DNA of 64,000 bases from contig JAFZIL010000082.1 of NCBI GenBank assembly GCA_017554385.1, forward strand, positions 1-64,000. The letters run 5' to 3'. Positions 1 through 8,283 of the stretch are shown piece by piece (positions within the stretch are counted from its first letter, which is position 1; every line of letters begins with the position of its first letter). The DNA comes from Prevotella sp. (GTDB taxonomy: Bacteria > Bacteroidota > Bacteroidia > Bacteroidales > Bacteroidaceae). Position numbers and translations under genes: made by a program. The notes below the pieces were generated by a model, which was not told the DNA's origin, did not search any database, and saw only the letters and a list, made by a program, of their open reading frames with translations.

Positions 1-89
1 ATACCAGTGGTCCCTCGCTGAACATCCTTATCAAGCTCATGTCGATGGTCAGCATCGTCATGGCTGGTCTCACCGTGGCCTTCGGATAA
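1..89 (+). CDS. hppA: Membrane-bound pyrophosphatase, C-terminal end (partial)
   Basis: The first 89 bases read in frame from base 3 as a hydrophobic C-terminus containing SGPSLNILIKLMSMVS and ending at TAA 87-89. This matches the conserved last helix of membrane-integral pyrophosphatases, which couple pyrophosphate hydrolysis to proton or sodium export. Only about 28 residues are inside the window, so cation specificity cannot be judged. The strong terminator just downstream supports this as the real gene end. Confidence 0.75.
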   Translation, partial: TSGPSLNILIKLMSMVSIVMAGLTVAFG

Positions 90-143
90 AGAATCATCAA
101 GACTCCGAGCGTTCGACTTTGGTTGCTTCGCTGTCAGGAATAT

Positions 144-187
144 AACGACCAGCCCCTGTTTGAATGGCAAACAGGGGCTGGTCGTTT
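144..187. terminator. Strong hairpin between convergent hppA and thyA
   Basis: A perfect 18-bp stem (144-161 pairing with 169-186) encloses a 7-base loop. It lies between the stop of the pyrophosphatase gene and the stop of minus-strand thyA, where a bidirectional terminator is expected. The T tract is short on both sides, so the strength of the stem is the main evidence. Confidence 0.8.
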
Positions 188-223
188 ATGAGATAGGGAC
201 TGGGCTGTTCAGATATTCAGTTG

Positions 224-1018
224 CTACACGGACACTTCGGCCTTGATATGAGGCCAGGGATTATAGTTCTCGAGAAGGAAGTCGTCGTACTGGAAGGCGA
301 AGAGATCTTTGACTTCACGGTTCAGCCGCATGCGCGGCAGAGGACGGGGCTCGCGGGTGAGTTGCAGGCGTGCCTGCTCAAGGTGGTTCAGATAGAGGTG
401 GGTATCGCCTGTGGTGTGGATAAACTCTCCGGGGCGCAGTCCGCACACCTGTGCCATCATCATACAGAGCAGGGCGTAGGAGGCGATGTTAAAGGGTACG
501 CCCAGGAAGGTGTCGGCTGAGCGCTGATAGAGTTGCAGCGACAGACGTCCGTCGGCTACGTAGAACTGGAACATCGTGTGGCAGGGAGGAAGGGCCATCT
601 TATTAACCTCAGCCACATTCCATGCCGAGACAATCATGCGGCGAGAGTCGGGGTTGTGCTTGATCTGGTCGAGCACCATCTGTATCTGGTCGATAGTACC
701 ACCGTCGTAGTCGGGCCATGAGCGCCACTGGTGTCCGTAGACGGGCCCCAAATCTCCATTTTCGTCGGCCCACTCGTTCCAAATCCTGACACCGTGCTCC
801 TGCAAGTAGTGCACGTTTGTGTCGCCCTGAAGAAACCACAGCAGTTCGTAGATAATACTTTTCAGGTGGAGCTTCTTAGTAGTGAGCAAGGGGAAGCCCT
901 CTTCCAGATTGAAGCGCATCTGGTTGCCGAACACGCTCAGCGTGCCTGTACCGGTGCGGTCGCCCTTTTGGACGCCCTCGGTGAGAATCCTGTTCAATAG
1001 GTCTAAATAGGGTTTCAT
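224..1018 (-). CDS. thyA: Thymidylate synthase (ThyA)
   Basis: This 264-residue cytosolic enzyme methylates dUMP to dTMP using methylenetetrahydrofolate, the last step of de novo dTMP synthesis. The length equals the usual bacterial ThyA. Visible motifs are the N-terminal [10 protein letters not shown] folate/phosphate loop, the nucleophile region [13 protein letters not shown] (catalytic Cys near 146), [13 protein letters not shown] and the dUMP-binding [12 protein letters not shown]. Start is the ATG at 1016-1018. It is the last gene before the convergent terminator. The folA gene that often follows thyA in this phylum is not downstream here. Confidence 0.97.
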   Translation of the reverse strand: MKPYLDLLNRILTEGVQKGDRTGTGTLSVFGNQMRFNLEEGFPLLTTKKLHLKSIIYELLWFLQGDTNVHYLQEHGVRIWNEWADENGDLGPVYGHQWRSWPDYDGGTIDQIQMVLDQIKHNPDSRRMIVSAWNVAEVNKMALPPCHTMFQFYVADGRLSLQLYQRSADTFLGVPFNIASYALLCMMMAQVCGLRPGEFIHTTGDTHLYLNHLEQARLQLTREPRPLPRMRLNREVKDLFAFQYDDFLLENYNPWPHIKAEVSV

Positions 1019-1043
1019 GGGGTCTTATGTTTTTTATTGCGAT

Positions 1044-2270
1044 TTACTGAAATGTTTCTTTGATGATGTTGGGATATGGAGGGATGTGGGTACTCTTGAT
1101 GCGCCACTCCTTCGGATAGAGGTTGTTGGCACGCGAGCCGATGTTCTTTACAAGGCCTAACGGTTGTCCCATAAATGATACGGTGATAAGTCCCCGTGGC
1201 ACGTCGGGTGGCAGTACGATGGCTTCGCCGCGCAGATAGCTGATGGCTGTTGGATAGTCGAGATTGGCAGATGTCTCGCTCTCAGTACCGTTCCGAAGAG
1301 AGAGGGGAACGATGGGATTCATGCGCTCCAGTTTTTTTGTGATGGCAGCGTATCTGCTTCCCTCTTGCTTGGGGGACTGACCTCCCTTCCTCATCACTGC
1401 CATGAAGAGACCTTCACCGCGTGTAATGCCTGGGATGAAGCGATAGATAGGTACGTCGAAACCTGGAAGCAGCGAGCCCGTAATGCCCCATTCGGACATG
1501 ATGTCAACCGACAGTACCTCAGCATTGAACTCATGGAGTATCCACCGCAGGTTTTCCTCGTTTTCTTTTATATTAAATGTACACGTACTGTAAACAAGCA
1601 ATCCACCCGGTAGCAGACACTGCCAGGCTTCGGCAACAATTTCACGCTGTAACTGGCTGCATCGTTCCACGTTCTGAAGGCTCCATTCGCTGATGGTAGC
1701 CTCGTCCTTACGAAACATGCCTTCGCCTGAGCAAGGCACGTCGCATAGAATGGCATCGAACATCAGACCTGCCTTGCGAAAGTCCTTGGGGTAGTTGTTG
1801 GTGACGTAGCAATTAGGGTAGCCCCACTTCTCAATGTTCTCCGAAAGAATCTGGGCACGCTTGCGCATTGGCTCGTTGCTTACAAGGATGCTGTCATCGC
1901 TGATAGCTGAGCGGATGAGCGTGCTCTTGCCACCCGGTGCGGCACACATGTCAAGGAAGATTACCGGCTGATGGGGCAGATGCTGTCGCAGCACCTCATC
2001 AAGAAACATCGACGATGCCTCCTGCACATAATAGCAGCCGGCATGAAGCAGGGGATCGAAGGTGAACTGAGGGCGAGTGGGAAGATAGAAGCCCGCAGGA
2101 CACCAGGGAACGGGGGAGGGTTGAGAGTTGAGAGTGTAGTGTGTAGAGTATCGCGGGTTCAGTCGTATGCTCACGGGAGCCTCTTCTTCGAATGCCTTCA
2201 AGTAGCGTTCGAAGCGTTCCGGCCCCATTATGGCACGCGTTTCGCGGACAAAATCGTCAGATAATTGCAT
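1044..2270 (-). CDS. RsmF/NOL1-NOP2-type RNA (cytosine-5) methyltransferase
   Basis: The protein (408 residues from the ATG at 2268-2270) is an SAM-dependent RNA m5C methyltransferase. It carries the SAM motif DMCAAPGGKS (about 107-116), the PCSGEGMFRKDE loop with one catalytic Cys, and the YSTCTFN motif with the second. The C-terminal part (VSFMGQPLGLVKNIG region) resembles the RNA-binding extension of RsmF-like enzymes, so 16S rRNA is the likely substrate. A longer reading frame to 2312 exists but starts in AT-rich leader. Odd point: bases about 2118-2152 encode a low-complexity STHYTLNSQPSP stretch near residue 45 that looks like an in-frame repeat insertion. Confidence 0.9.
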   Translation of the reverse strand: MQLSDDFVRETRAIMGPERFERYLKAFEEEAPVSIRLNPRYSTHYTLNSQPSPVPWCPAGFYLPTRPQFTFDPLLHAGCYYVQEASSMFLDEVLRQHLPHQPVIFLDMCAAPGGKSTLIRSAISDDSILVSNEPMRKRAQILSENIEKWGYPNCYVTNNYPKDFRKAGLMFDAILCDVPCSGEGMFRKDEATISEWSLQNVERCSQLQREIVAEAWQCLLPGGLLVYSTCTFNIKENEENLRWILHEFNAEVLSVDIMSEWGITGSLLPGFDVPIYRFIPGITRGEGLFMAVMRKGGQSPKQEGSRYAAITKKLERMNPIVPLSLRNGTESETSANLDYPTAISYLRGEAIVLPPDVPRGLITVSFMGQPLGLVKNIGSRANNLYPKEWRIKSTHIPPYPNIIKETFQ

Positions 2271-2300
2271 AATCGCTTGCAAAATTAAAAAAAAAATCGC

Positions 2301-2307
2301 ATCTTTG
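2301..2307 (+). promoter_or_regulatory. Candidate -7 element for the DUF6249-PspC-sigma cluster
   Basis: CATCTTTG (2300-2307) is one mismatch from the Bacteroidota -7 consensus TAnnTTTG, and lies about 63 bases before the ATG at 2370. It is the best candidate in the short divergent gap to the methyltransferase. Confidence 0.4.
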
Positions 2308-2369
2308 TGCAACTTATTGACAACTCTTTGCGTCTAATGGATAAAAAAGGAACAAAAACGTACAGAAAT

Positions 2370-3020
2370 ATGAAAAAGAATCTCATTGCCCTTTGCCTCG
2401 CGATCACTCTGGCAGTACCATCGCAGGCTGCAGCACAGAAGCACCGTCATACACCGGTGACCACAACGCAGGTGGTCGATTCTGCCCAGCAGGTTGACGA
2501 ACTGGAGGCCTTCTCTGACACTACATCGGTCGATGACAGCACCGCAGTGGTATCGACGACGAGCACCCCTCACTCATATTCCTACAATGTTATCCTCGAC
2601 GGCGAGGATGCCTGGGAGGCTTTAGGAAACGCTTTCGGCGACCCCTCGATGCACAACTCCCTCATTGGTGGTATGACGATATTGGGCATCTTGCTCATCA
2701 TCTTCGTGCTGGCACCATTAGTCATACTCGGACTGCTTTTCTACTTCATCTACAAGAACCGCAAGCAGAAGATGCGTTTGGCTGAAGAAGCTATGAAGCA
2801 TGGGCAGCCAATACCCGACCAGCTCTTCAACGAGCAGAAGGCATTGCCTGCCACATCCGACAATCTGCGGGCCAAGGGTATCCGTCAGACCTGTCTCGGA
2901 GTAGGACTGATGATCTTCCTTGGAAACACAGCAGGAACCGTCGGCTTTGGCATAGGTGCCTTGGTCACCGCTATAGGTATAGGCAACCTGATAATTGCCC
3001 GTTCTAACAATGACAAATGA
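2370..3020 (+). CDS. DUF6249-like exported membrane protein
   Basis: The protein has 216 residues from the ATG at 2370, chosen because a clean signal peptide (MKKNLIALCLAITLAVPSQA) begins there. A polar, Ser/Thr-rich periplasmic segment follows, then a strong membrane segment around residues 100-128 (GILLIIFVLAPLVILGLLFYFIY), a short basic loop, and a hydrophobic Gly-rich C-terminal region that could form two more helices. The layout resembles Bacteroidota DUF6249 proteins, which have no assigned function. It precedes pspC and an ECF sigma gene on the same strand, suggesting an envelope role, but that is inference. Confidence 0.7.
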   Translation: MKKNLIALCLAITLAVPSQAAAQKHRHTPVTTTQVVDSAQQVDELEAFSDTTSVDDSTAVVSTTSTPHSYSYNVILDGEDAWEALGNAFGDPSMHNSLIGGMTILGILLIIFVLAPLVILGLLFYFIYKNRKQKMRLAEEAMKHGQPIPDQLFNEQKALPATSDNLRAKGIRQTCLGVGLMIFLGNTAGTVGFGIGALVTAIGIGNLIIARSNNDK

Positions 3021-3075
3021 GCCCAATTGGCTCCATAAGCCCCCCAAAAACAATCATTAAAAAAGCAATACTATC

Positions 3076-3261
3076 ATGGAAAAGAAACTTTATCGTAGCA
3101 ACGACCGCGTATTCGCAGGTGTCTGCGCTGGACTGGCTGAGTATTTCGATTTCGATGTGACCGCAGTGCGTGCAGCCTATGCCTTGCTTACGTTCTTCAC
3201 GGCTTTCAGTGGCATTCCCTGTTATATCATCCTTTGGATTATCATGCCTTCGAAAAGGTGA
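3076..3261 (+). CDS. PspC-domain inner-membrane protein
   Basis: This 61-residue protein is an almost bare PspC domain. The N-terminal half (YRSNDRVFAGVCAGLAEYFDFD) is the diagnostic motif, and the C-terminal half is one hydrophobic helix (CYIILWIIMP). PspC proteins sense or respond to cell-envelope stress, classically with PspA or LiaR-type regulators; none of those is nearby. It sits 55 bases after the DUF6249-like gene and 26 bases before the sigma factor gene, so co-transcription is likely. Confidence 0.9.
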   Translation: MEKKLYRSNDRVFAGVCAGLAEYFDFDVTAVRAAYALLTFFTAFSGIPCYIILWIIMPSKR

Positions 3262-3287
3262 CTGGTAAAGGGTGAGTAGCGAACAGC

Positions 3288-3863
3288 ATGGAGAAGCTAA
3301 GTGACATAGCACTCGTGACACAGGTGGCGGCATTTGGCAACCAGCGGGCTTTCGACCAGCTGGTGCGCAAATACCAGTCGCCGGTAAGACGTTTCCTGCT
3401 CAACCTCACACTGGGCAACGAGGCACTGAGCGACGACCTGGCACAGGACACGTTCCTAAAAGCCTACACCCACATCGGTCAGTTTCGCGCCCTCTCTTCG
3501 TTCCAGACCTGGCTCTTCCGCATTGCCTATCGTGTGTTCTACGATTATCACCGCAGTGTGTCGCACTCGCCTGCTGCTGCCCTGTTGGAATCGAGCAACA
3601 ACACCGACCGTCTGGTCATGGACCAGGCCACATGCAATGAATCCTCATGCAGTTCGCCCCAGTTACGGATGGACATACATCAGGCGCTCTCGCTGCTCAA
3701 AGACGATGAGCGCACCTGCATCACCTTGCAGCTGATAGACGGTGAGTCCATCGACCATATTGCCGAGATAACCGGCATTGCCCCGAACACGGTGAAGTCG
3801 CACCTGAAGCGGGGAAAAGAAAAATTGGCAAACTTCTTAAGACGAAACGGATATGAACGATAA
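3288..3863 (+). CDS. ECF-family RNA polymerase sigma factor
   Basis: The 191-residue protein has sigma region 2 at about residues 20-90 (DLAQDTFLKAY for core binding, then TWLFRIAYRVFYDYHR for -10 recognition) and region 4 at about 130-187 (DGESIDHIAEITGIAPNTVKSHLKRGKEKL helix-turn-helix). The last bases overlap the next ORF by 11 bases, a pattern typical of sigma/anti-sigma pairs. Target promoters cannot be read from this window. Identity as an ECF sigma factor is firm; its signal is unknown. Confidence 0.93.
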   Translation: MEKLSDIALVTQVAAFGNQRAFDQLVRKYQSPVRRFLLNLTLGNEALSDDLAQDTFLKAYTHIGQFRALSSFQTWLFRIAYRVFYDYHRSVSHSPAAALLESSNNTDRLVMDQATCNESSCSSPQLRMDIHQALSLLKDDERTCITLQLIDGESIDHIAEITGIAPNTVKSHLKRGKEKLANFLRRNGYER

Positions 3864-4194
3864 CGAATTATTGGAAAGCTTCTTCCAGAATGCCCGCGAA
3901 CAGCAAATCGACGATGACGGATTTACCGAGCGCGTGATGCAATGCCTGCCCGATAGCACAGTACAGCACAGCAAGCTGCAGAAACTGTCGTGGCTGTGGA
4001 CGGCCTTCTGCATTTTGCTTGCTGTGCTGCTATTCTTGAAGTTTATTGGTTGGCAGACGGCTCTTGCCGACCTCGTCGTCTTCATACGTACCCTGCCGGT
4101 CGACTATCGGCCTACGACCATCTTGCTGTCGTTGCTCGTGCTAAGCTGGATGGGCGTTGCCGAGGTAGCTCGTCGAGCTCGCTTATACCAGTAA
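3853..4194 (+). CDS. Small membrane protein coupled to the sigma factor; candidate anti-sigma factor (DUF5056-like)
   Basis: This 113-residue protein starts inside the 3' end of the sigma gene (11-base overlap), implying translational coupling. It has a charged N-terminal segment of about 45 residues (EDDDGFTERVMQCLPD type), then two hydrophobic helices at about 48-66 and 85-104. The topology of a soluble N-terminus plus membrane anchor fits an anti-sigma factor, and the sequence resembles the Bacteroidota DUF5056 family. No zinc-binding HxxxCxxC anti-sigma motif is present. The anti-sigma role is inferred from position and topology only. Confidence 0.7.
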   Translation: MNDNELLESFFQNAREQQIDDDGFTERVMQCLPDSTVQHSKLQKLSWLWTAFCILLAVLLFLKFIGWQTALADLVVFIRTLPVDYRPTTILLSLLVLSWMGVAEVARRARLYQ

Positions 4195-4201
4195 TTCTTT
4201 A

Positions 4202-5437
4202 TTAATCGTTATAGTTCGCGGTGAGCTCGCAGATTCTGATGATGACCTGCATGGCCTTCTCCATTGACTGTACGGGTACGAACTCGTAGGGACCGTGGAA
4301 ATTGATGCCCCCAGCGAAGATGTTGGGGCAGGGGAGACCTTTGAACGAGAGCTGCGCACCGTCGGTACCACCGCGTATGGGTTTCACTTTCGGGCTTACA
4401 TCTGCCTCCTGCATGGCTTTGAGCACAAGGTCGATGACGTGCATGTTGTCAGGCTCAATCTTCTCCTTCATGTTATAGTATTGGTCGTTGAGCTCGGCTG
4501 TTACCGTGCCTTCTCCATACTTCTCGTTCATCTTGTCAACGCATGCCAAGATGAACCGCTTGCGAGTCTCGAACTTCTCGCGGTCATGGTCACGGATGAT
4601 ATAGGAGAGTTTCCCCAGTTCAGTATTAGTCTGCATGCCAATGAGATGATAAAAACCCTCATAGCCCTCGGTGGTCTCTGGGGTCTCGTCGGCGGGTAGC
4701 ATGGTAGCAAACTCGGCAGCGAGTCGGTTGGCATTCACCATCTTGTCCTTGGCATATCCAGGATGCACGCTCACACCCTTGATAGTAATCTTTGCAGATG
4801 CAGCGTTGAAGTTCTCGAACTCCAGCTCGCCTACGTCGCCACCGTCCATGGTGTAGGCCCACTGGCAGCCGAAACGCTCCACGTCGAAATGGTGGGCACC
4901 CATGCCAATCTCCTCGTCAGGGTTGAAGGCGATGCGTATCTTGCCGTGCTTCACTTCTTTGTGGTCGCGCAGCCAGCACATGGCCTGTACGATTTCGGCA
5001 ATACCGGCCTTGTCGTCGGCACCAAGCAACGTATGTCCGTCGGTGACAATCAGGTCTTCACCCACGTGCTGAAGCAGTTCGGGAAATTTCTTCGGACTGC
5101 TTACAATGCCTTCGCTGAGCACGATGTCGCCACCGTCATAGTTTTCAACGATGCGTGGCCGTATGTCGGCTCCGCTGCAGTCGGGGCTGGTGTCATAGTG
5201 CGAGATGAAGCCGATGGTGGGCACGTCGGTCTTGATGTTGGCAGGCAGGGTGGCGTAGATGTAGCCCATGTCGTCCATCTCGACATCCTCCAGCCCTTCG
5301 CGTTGTAGTTCTTCCATTAAGTACTTGGCAAAGACCAGCTGCTTCGGTGTGCTGGGTACGGTCTGGCTGTCTTCGGCCGACTGCGTGTCGAACTTGGTAT
5401 AGTTCAAGAATCGTTCTGTAAGTGTCATTGTAGTCAT
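4202..5437 (-). CDS. pepT: Peptidase T (tripeptide aminopeptidase)
   Basis: This 411-residue M20 metallopeptidase releases the N-terminal residue of tripeptides in the cytosol. The dinuclear zinc ligands are in expected places: [38 protein letters not shown] (catalytic Glu-Glu), [12 protein letters not shown] and [11 protein letters not shown]. The length matches PepT. Start is the ATG at 5435-5437; an ATG three codons in is an equal alternative. It converges with the DUF5056-like gene, only 7 bases separating the stops. A -7 element lies at 5466-5473. Confidence 0.96.
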   Translation of the reverse strand: MTTMTLTERFLNYTKFDTQSAEDSQTVPSTPKQLVFAKYLMEELQREGLEDVEMDDMGYIYATLPANIKTDVPTIGFISHYDTSPDCSGADIRPRIVENYDGGDIVLSEGIVSSPKKFPELLQHVGEDLIVTDGHTLLGADDKAGIAEIVQAMCWLRDHKEVKHGKIRIAFNPDEEIGMGAHHFDVERFGCQWAYTMDGGDVGELEFENFNAASAKITIKGVSVHPGYAKDKMVNANRLAAEFATMLPADETPETTEGYEGFYHLIGMQTNTELGKLSYIIRDHDREKFETRKRFILACVDKMNEKYGEGTVTAELNDQYYNMKEKIEPDNMHVIDLVLKAMQEADVSPKVKPIRGGTDGAQLSFKGLPCPNIFAGGINFHGPYEFVPVQSMEKAMQVIIRICELTANYND

Positions 5438-5465
5438 ATTTAATTGTTAGTTTCTTTTCTTGCTG

Positions 5466-5473
5466 CAAAGTTA
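5466..5473 (-). promoter_or_regulatory. -7 promoter element for pepT
   Basis: The minus strand reads TAACTTTG, a perfect match to TAnnTTTG, 29 bases upstream of the pepT ATG. It lies just after the gtrA stop codon. Confidence 0.6.
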
Positions 5474-5477
5474 TGAA

Positions 5478-5855
5478 TTATTTTTTGTTCGTGCAAGCTT
5501 TACGCTTCAAGAAATAACGTACAAGTACGAAGTTGAGGGGTACACATAGGGCGAACATAGGGAGCTGGGCCCAGCGCGACGGACATCCGAATGCGAGAAA
5601 AAGGTTGAGCGTGAGCGTCTGCATCAGGTAGTTCACGACGTGGCTTAGTGCAAAGCCTGCGGCCTTTCGACGGTCGGGACGTACGTGGAAGGTGAAGTAG
5701 GTGGAAAGGAGAAAATTCAGGCAAAAACTCACGATGTAGCCCGCAGTGTTGGCCAGCGTCTCATTGACGAAAGGCAACAGTAGTTGGTAGACACTGAACT
5801 GTACGGCGACAGCCAGCGTGCCAACGATGATGAAGCGCAGTATCTCACTCTTCAT
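5478..5855 (-). CDS. GtrA-like membrane protein (lipid-linked sugar flippase)
   Basis: This 125-residue protein has four hydrophobic helices in the arrangement of the GtrA/DPMS-like family: an N-terminal FIIVGTLAVAVQFSVYQLL helix, a helix with Asn near NTAGYIVSFCLNFLLS, and two C-terminal helices. Family members move undecaprenyl-linked or other lipid-linked sugars across the inner membrane for surface glycans. Its ATG overlaps the stop of the upstream glycosyltransferase (ATGA), so the two are translationally coupled and probably act on the same glycan. Confidence 0.88.
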   Translation of the reverse strand: MKSEILRFIIVGTLAVAVQFSVYQLLLPFVNETLANTAGYIVSFCLNFLLSTYFTFHVRPDRRKAAGFALSHVVNYLMQTLTLNLFLAFGCPSRWAQLPMFALCVPLNFVLVRYFLKRKACTNKK

Positions 5856-7057
5856 AGTTTATAGGTGGAATATGGCTTGGAAAGGGCATCGATGATTTCC
5901 TTCCACTGGCAGGTAATGTGACTGATGTCGAAATGACTGGCCACGGCCAGGGCCTCAGCCGACTTGTGTTGCCAGTCGAGGCGAGTGGCTTTAAGCAGAC
6001 AGTCGGCCAGCTCGGCCACATTGCCATTGGTAAAGTAGATGCCTGCGTTACCCATAATCTCGAGACTCGTAGGCAGATCGCTTGACACAACGGGCAGACC
6101 GTGAGCCATGGCTTCGACGATGACCAGTCCGAAGCCCTCCCAACGCGATGACAGCACATAGACCTGAGCCTGACTGTAGTAGCTTTGAATGTCGTGGGTG
6201 AAAGGATGGATGGTGATGCGGTGCTCCAACTGGTAGTCGCGGATTTTCTGTAGGTAGAGCTTTTCCTCCTGGCCCTCGCCTACAATGTGAAGCGTCCAGT
6301 CGGCATTCTTCTGAGCAAAGAGTTGGAAAGCATCAATGAGTAAGTCGAAACCCTTGTGGCGAGGAGTGAAGCGTCCTACGGCTAAAAACTGTTTTGAGGT
6401 GCCGTCCGATGGTTTTTTCGGCTTGAGTGTCAGCGGATTGAAGATGACACGGGGCGTTAAACAGGGGTCGTAGGTGTGGTAAGCCTGGGCATCGTGATGA
6501 CTGAGGACTACCGTCTCATGTAGCTTGCGCAGCTGATATACATAGTGACGTTTCAACTCAGGACCGATGTAGGGCGAGCCAGTGCCGTAGAGTGCCTCGA
6601 ACGAATTGTGAATCCAGCCAACGGTCTTCGTGCCTAAGATCATGTGACGTACCGACGCTAAGCGCACGGCCAACGGGGCATGGACACCGATAACCACGTC
6701 GTAGACATCATGGATAAGCTCACGCGACAGAGCATCACGCTGTTCCCAAGGGAAGGAACTGCGAGCATAGAGATCACTGGCCCGGCGACCCGGCAGTCGC
6801 AGCTTGCGGTAGCAGGCACTGTAGGCCTTGCAGAATAAGCGCTTCCACCAGGGTACGGGTGGATAACGGAAGAATCTGTAGGTAATGGGTGCATCGCTGA
6901 GATTGTAGAATGTCGTGTCCTTGAGCTCGGGGGGGTCAAGGGTGACGATGGTCACATCGTAGTGCTCGGTCATGGCTTTCGCTATGACTGCCGTAACCCG
7001 TTGGACACCTCCCACAGTGAAGAGCGAGTCGACGAGAAAGCATATTTTTTTCCTCAT
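5852..7057 (-). CDS. GT4-family glycosyltransferase
   Basis: The protein has 401 residues from the ATG at 7055-7057; the frame extends further upstream into the promoter region and was not used. The N-terminal lobe starts KKICFLVDSLFTVGGVQRV, where the glycine loop contacts the acceptor. The C-terminal lobe has FLAVGRFTPRHKGFDLLIDA and the GT4 EX7E motif in WEGFGLVIVEAMAHGLPVV. It should transfer an activated sugar to a surface polysaccharide or lipid-linked intermediate; the sugar cannot be predicted. It is co-transcribed with gtrA and divergent from a second GT4 gene. Confidence 0.93.
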   Translation of the reverse strand: MRKKICFLVDSLFTVGGVQRVTAVIAKAMTEHYDVTIVTLDPPELKDTTFYNLSDAPITYRFFRYPPVPWWKRLFCKAYSACYRKLRLPGRRASDLYARSSFPWEQRDALSRELIHDVYDVVIGVHAPLAVRLASVRHMILGTKTVGWIHNSFEALYGTGSPYIGPELKRHYVYQLRKLHETVVLSHHDAQAYHTYDPCLTPRVIFNPLTLKPKKPSDGTSKQFLAVGRFTPRHKGFDLLIDAFQLFAQKNADWTLHIVGEGQEEKLYLQKIRDYQLEHRITIHPFTHDIQSYYSQAQVYVLSSRWEGFGLVIVEAMAHGLPVVSSDLPTSLEIMGNAGIYFTNGNVAELADCLLKATRLDWQHKSAEALAVASHFDISHITCQWKEIIDALSKPYSTYKL

Positions 7058-7063
7058 GGAGTG

Positions 7064-7112
7064 CAAAAATAGGAAAAAAGCATGAATTTTCCAAATTTCT
7101 TTTGTATTTTTG
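7064..7112. promoter_or_regulatory. Divergent promoter pair between two GT4 genes
   Basis: Both strands carry TATTTTTG, matching TAnnTTTG: minus strand at 7071-7064 (just before the ATG at 7057) and plus strand at 7105-7112 (23 bases before the ATG at 7135). The following GCAC is also shared. The symmetric arrangement suggests coordinated transcription of both glycosyltransferase units. Confidence 0.6.
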
Positions 7113-7134
7113 CACAATCTTTCTAACAAGCCCT

Positions 7135-8283
7135 ATGGAGAACAAGCGGTTAAAACTGGTCTACATCACCCCTTCGCTCTATATTGCGGGGGGTGTTGAG
7201 CGTGTTCTCACACTGAAGGCCAACTATCTTGCCGACCATTACAACTACGACGTGACCATCGTGCTGACCGACGGGGGCGACAAGCCTTTCTTCTATCCCT
7301 TGTCTGACAAAGTCAGGGTGGTACAGCTGAACATAGGGTTTGAAGAATTATGGAAGTTGTCTTTCCTTCGTAAGATTCCCGTCTACCTGCGCAAGCAGCG
7401 CGAATACCGCCGAAAACTCACTGCCTGTCTTATGGAACTGCATCCCGATGTCACCGTTAGCCTGTTGCGAAGGGAAATCAATTTCCTTTGTCATATAGGC
7501 GACGGAAGCAAGAAAGTGGGCGAACTCCACGTGAACAGGGCAAACTACCGCAACTTCGAAGCGGCTGACAGCAACTGGGTGAAACGGCTCTTTGCCCGTT
7601 ACTGGATGCGGTCGCTGGTAGAAAAACTGCGTAGGCTCGACCGCTTCGTGGTGCTTACCCATGAGGATGCAGAGGCGTGGCCGGAGCTTGATAATTTAGA
7701 GGTGATACCCGACCCGCTGTCGTTCCGTCCAGACACTGTCAGCAGGCTCACCGAGAAACGTGTTATAGCCGTGGGGCGCTACGTCTACCAGAAAGGCTTC
7801 GACCTGTTGCTTCAGGCCTGGGCAAATGTGGAAAAAAAATGTCCCGATTGGCAACTCGATGTCTATGGTGCAGGCAATCGAGAACCCTACGAACGACAGA
7901 TGCAGCAGCTTGGCATCGATTCGCTGCGTTGCAGACTGAACGGTCCAGTTGACAATATCCAGTCAGAATATCTGAAGAGCTCGCTCATGGTGTTCAGTTC
8001 ACGCTTCGAGGGCTTCGGCATGGTGCTGGTCGAGGCAATGGCCTGCGGACTACCCGTGGTGTCGTTTGCCTGTCCGTGTGGTCCAAAGGATATCGTAAGC
8101 GACGGCATCGACGGTCTTTTGGTAACTCCAGGCAACACCGACCAGTTGGCCTCAGCCATCATCCAAATGATAAGCGACGAAGGGCGACGCCGTGAGATGG
8201 CCATCCGGGCCATAGAAAAATCACGCATGTTTGACCTGCCCACCCTGGCCGAGCGATGGAAAAAACTGTTCGAAAGTCTATGA
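7135..8283 (+). CDS. GT4-family glycosyltransferase
   Basis: The protein has 382 residues from the ATG at 7135. It has the two-lobe GT-B pattern: N-terminal YITPSLYIAGGVERVL and C-terminal IAVGRYVYQKGFDLLLQAW, followed by the EX7E motif in FEGFGMVLVEAMACGLPVV and DGIDGLLV. It resembles GalNAc/GlcNAc-type GT4 enzymes, but the sugar is not predictable by eye. The stop overlaps the next start (ATGA at 8280), so it is coupled to the GT2 gene that follows. Confidence 0.93.
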   Translation: MENKRLKLVYITPSLYIAGGVERVLTLKANYLADHYNYDVTIVLTDGGDKPFFYPLSDKVRVVQLNIGFEELWKLSFLRKIPVYLRKQREYRRKLTACLMELHPDVTVSLLRREINFLCHIGDGSKKVGELHVNRANYRNFEAADSNWVKRLFARYWMRSLVEKLRRLDRFVVLTHEDAEAWPELDNLEVIPDPLSFRPDTVSRLTEKRVIAVGRYVYQKGFDLLLQAWANVEKKCPDWQLDVYGAGNREPYERQMQQLGIDSLRCRLNGPVDNIQSEYLKSSLMVFSSRFEGFGMVLVEAMACGLPVVSFACPCGPKDIVSDGIDGLLVTPGNTDQLASAIIQMISDEGRRREMAIRAIEKSRMFDLPTLAERWKKLFESL

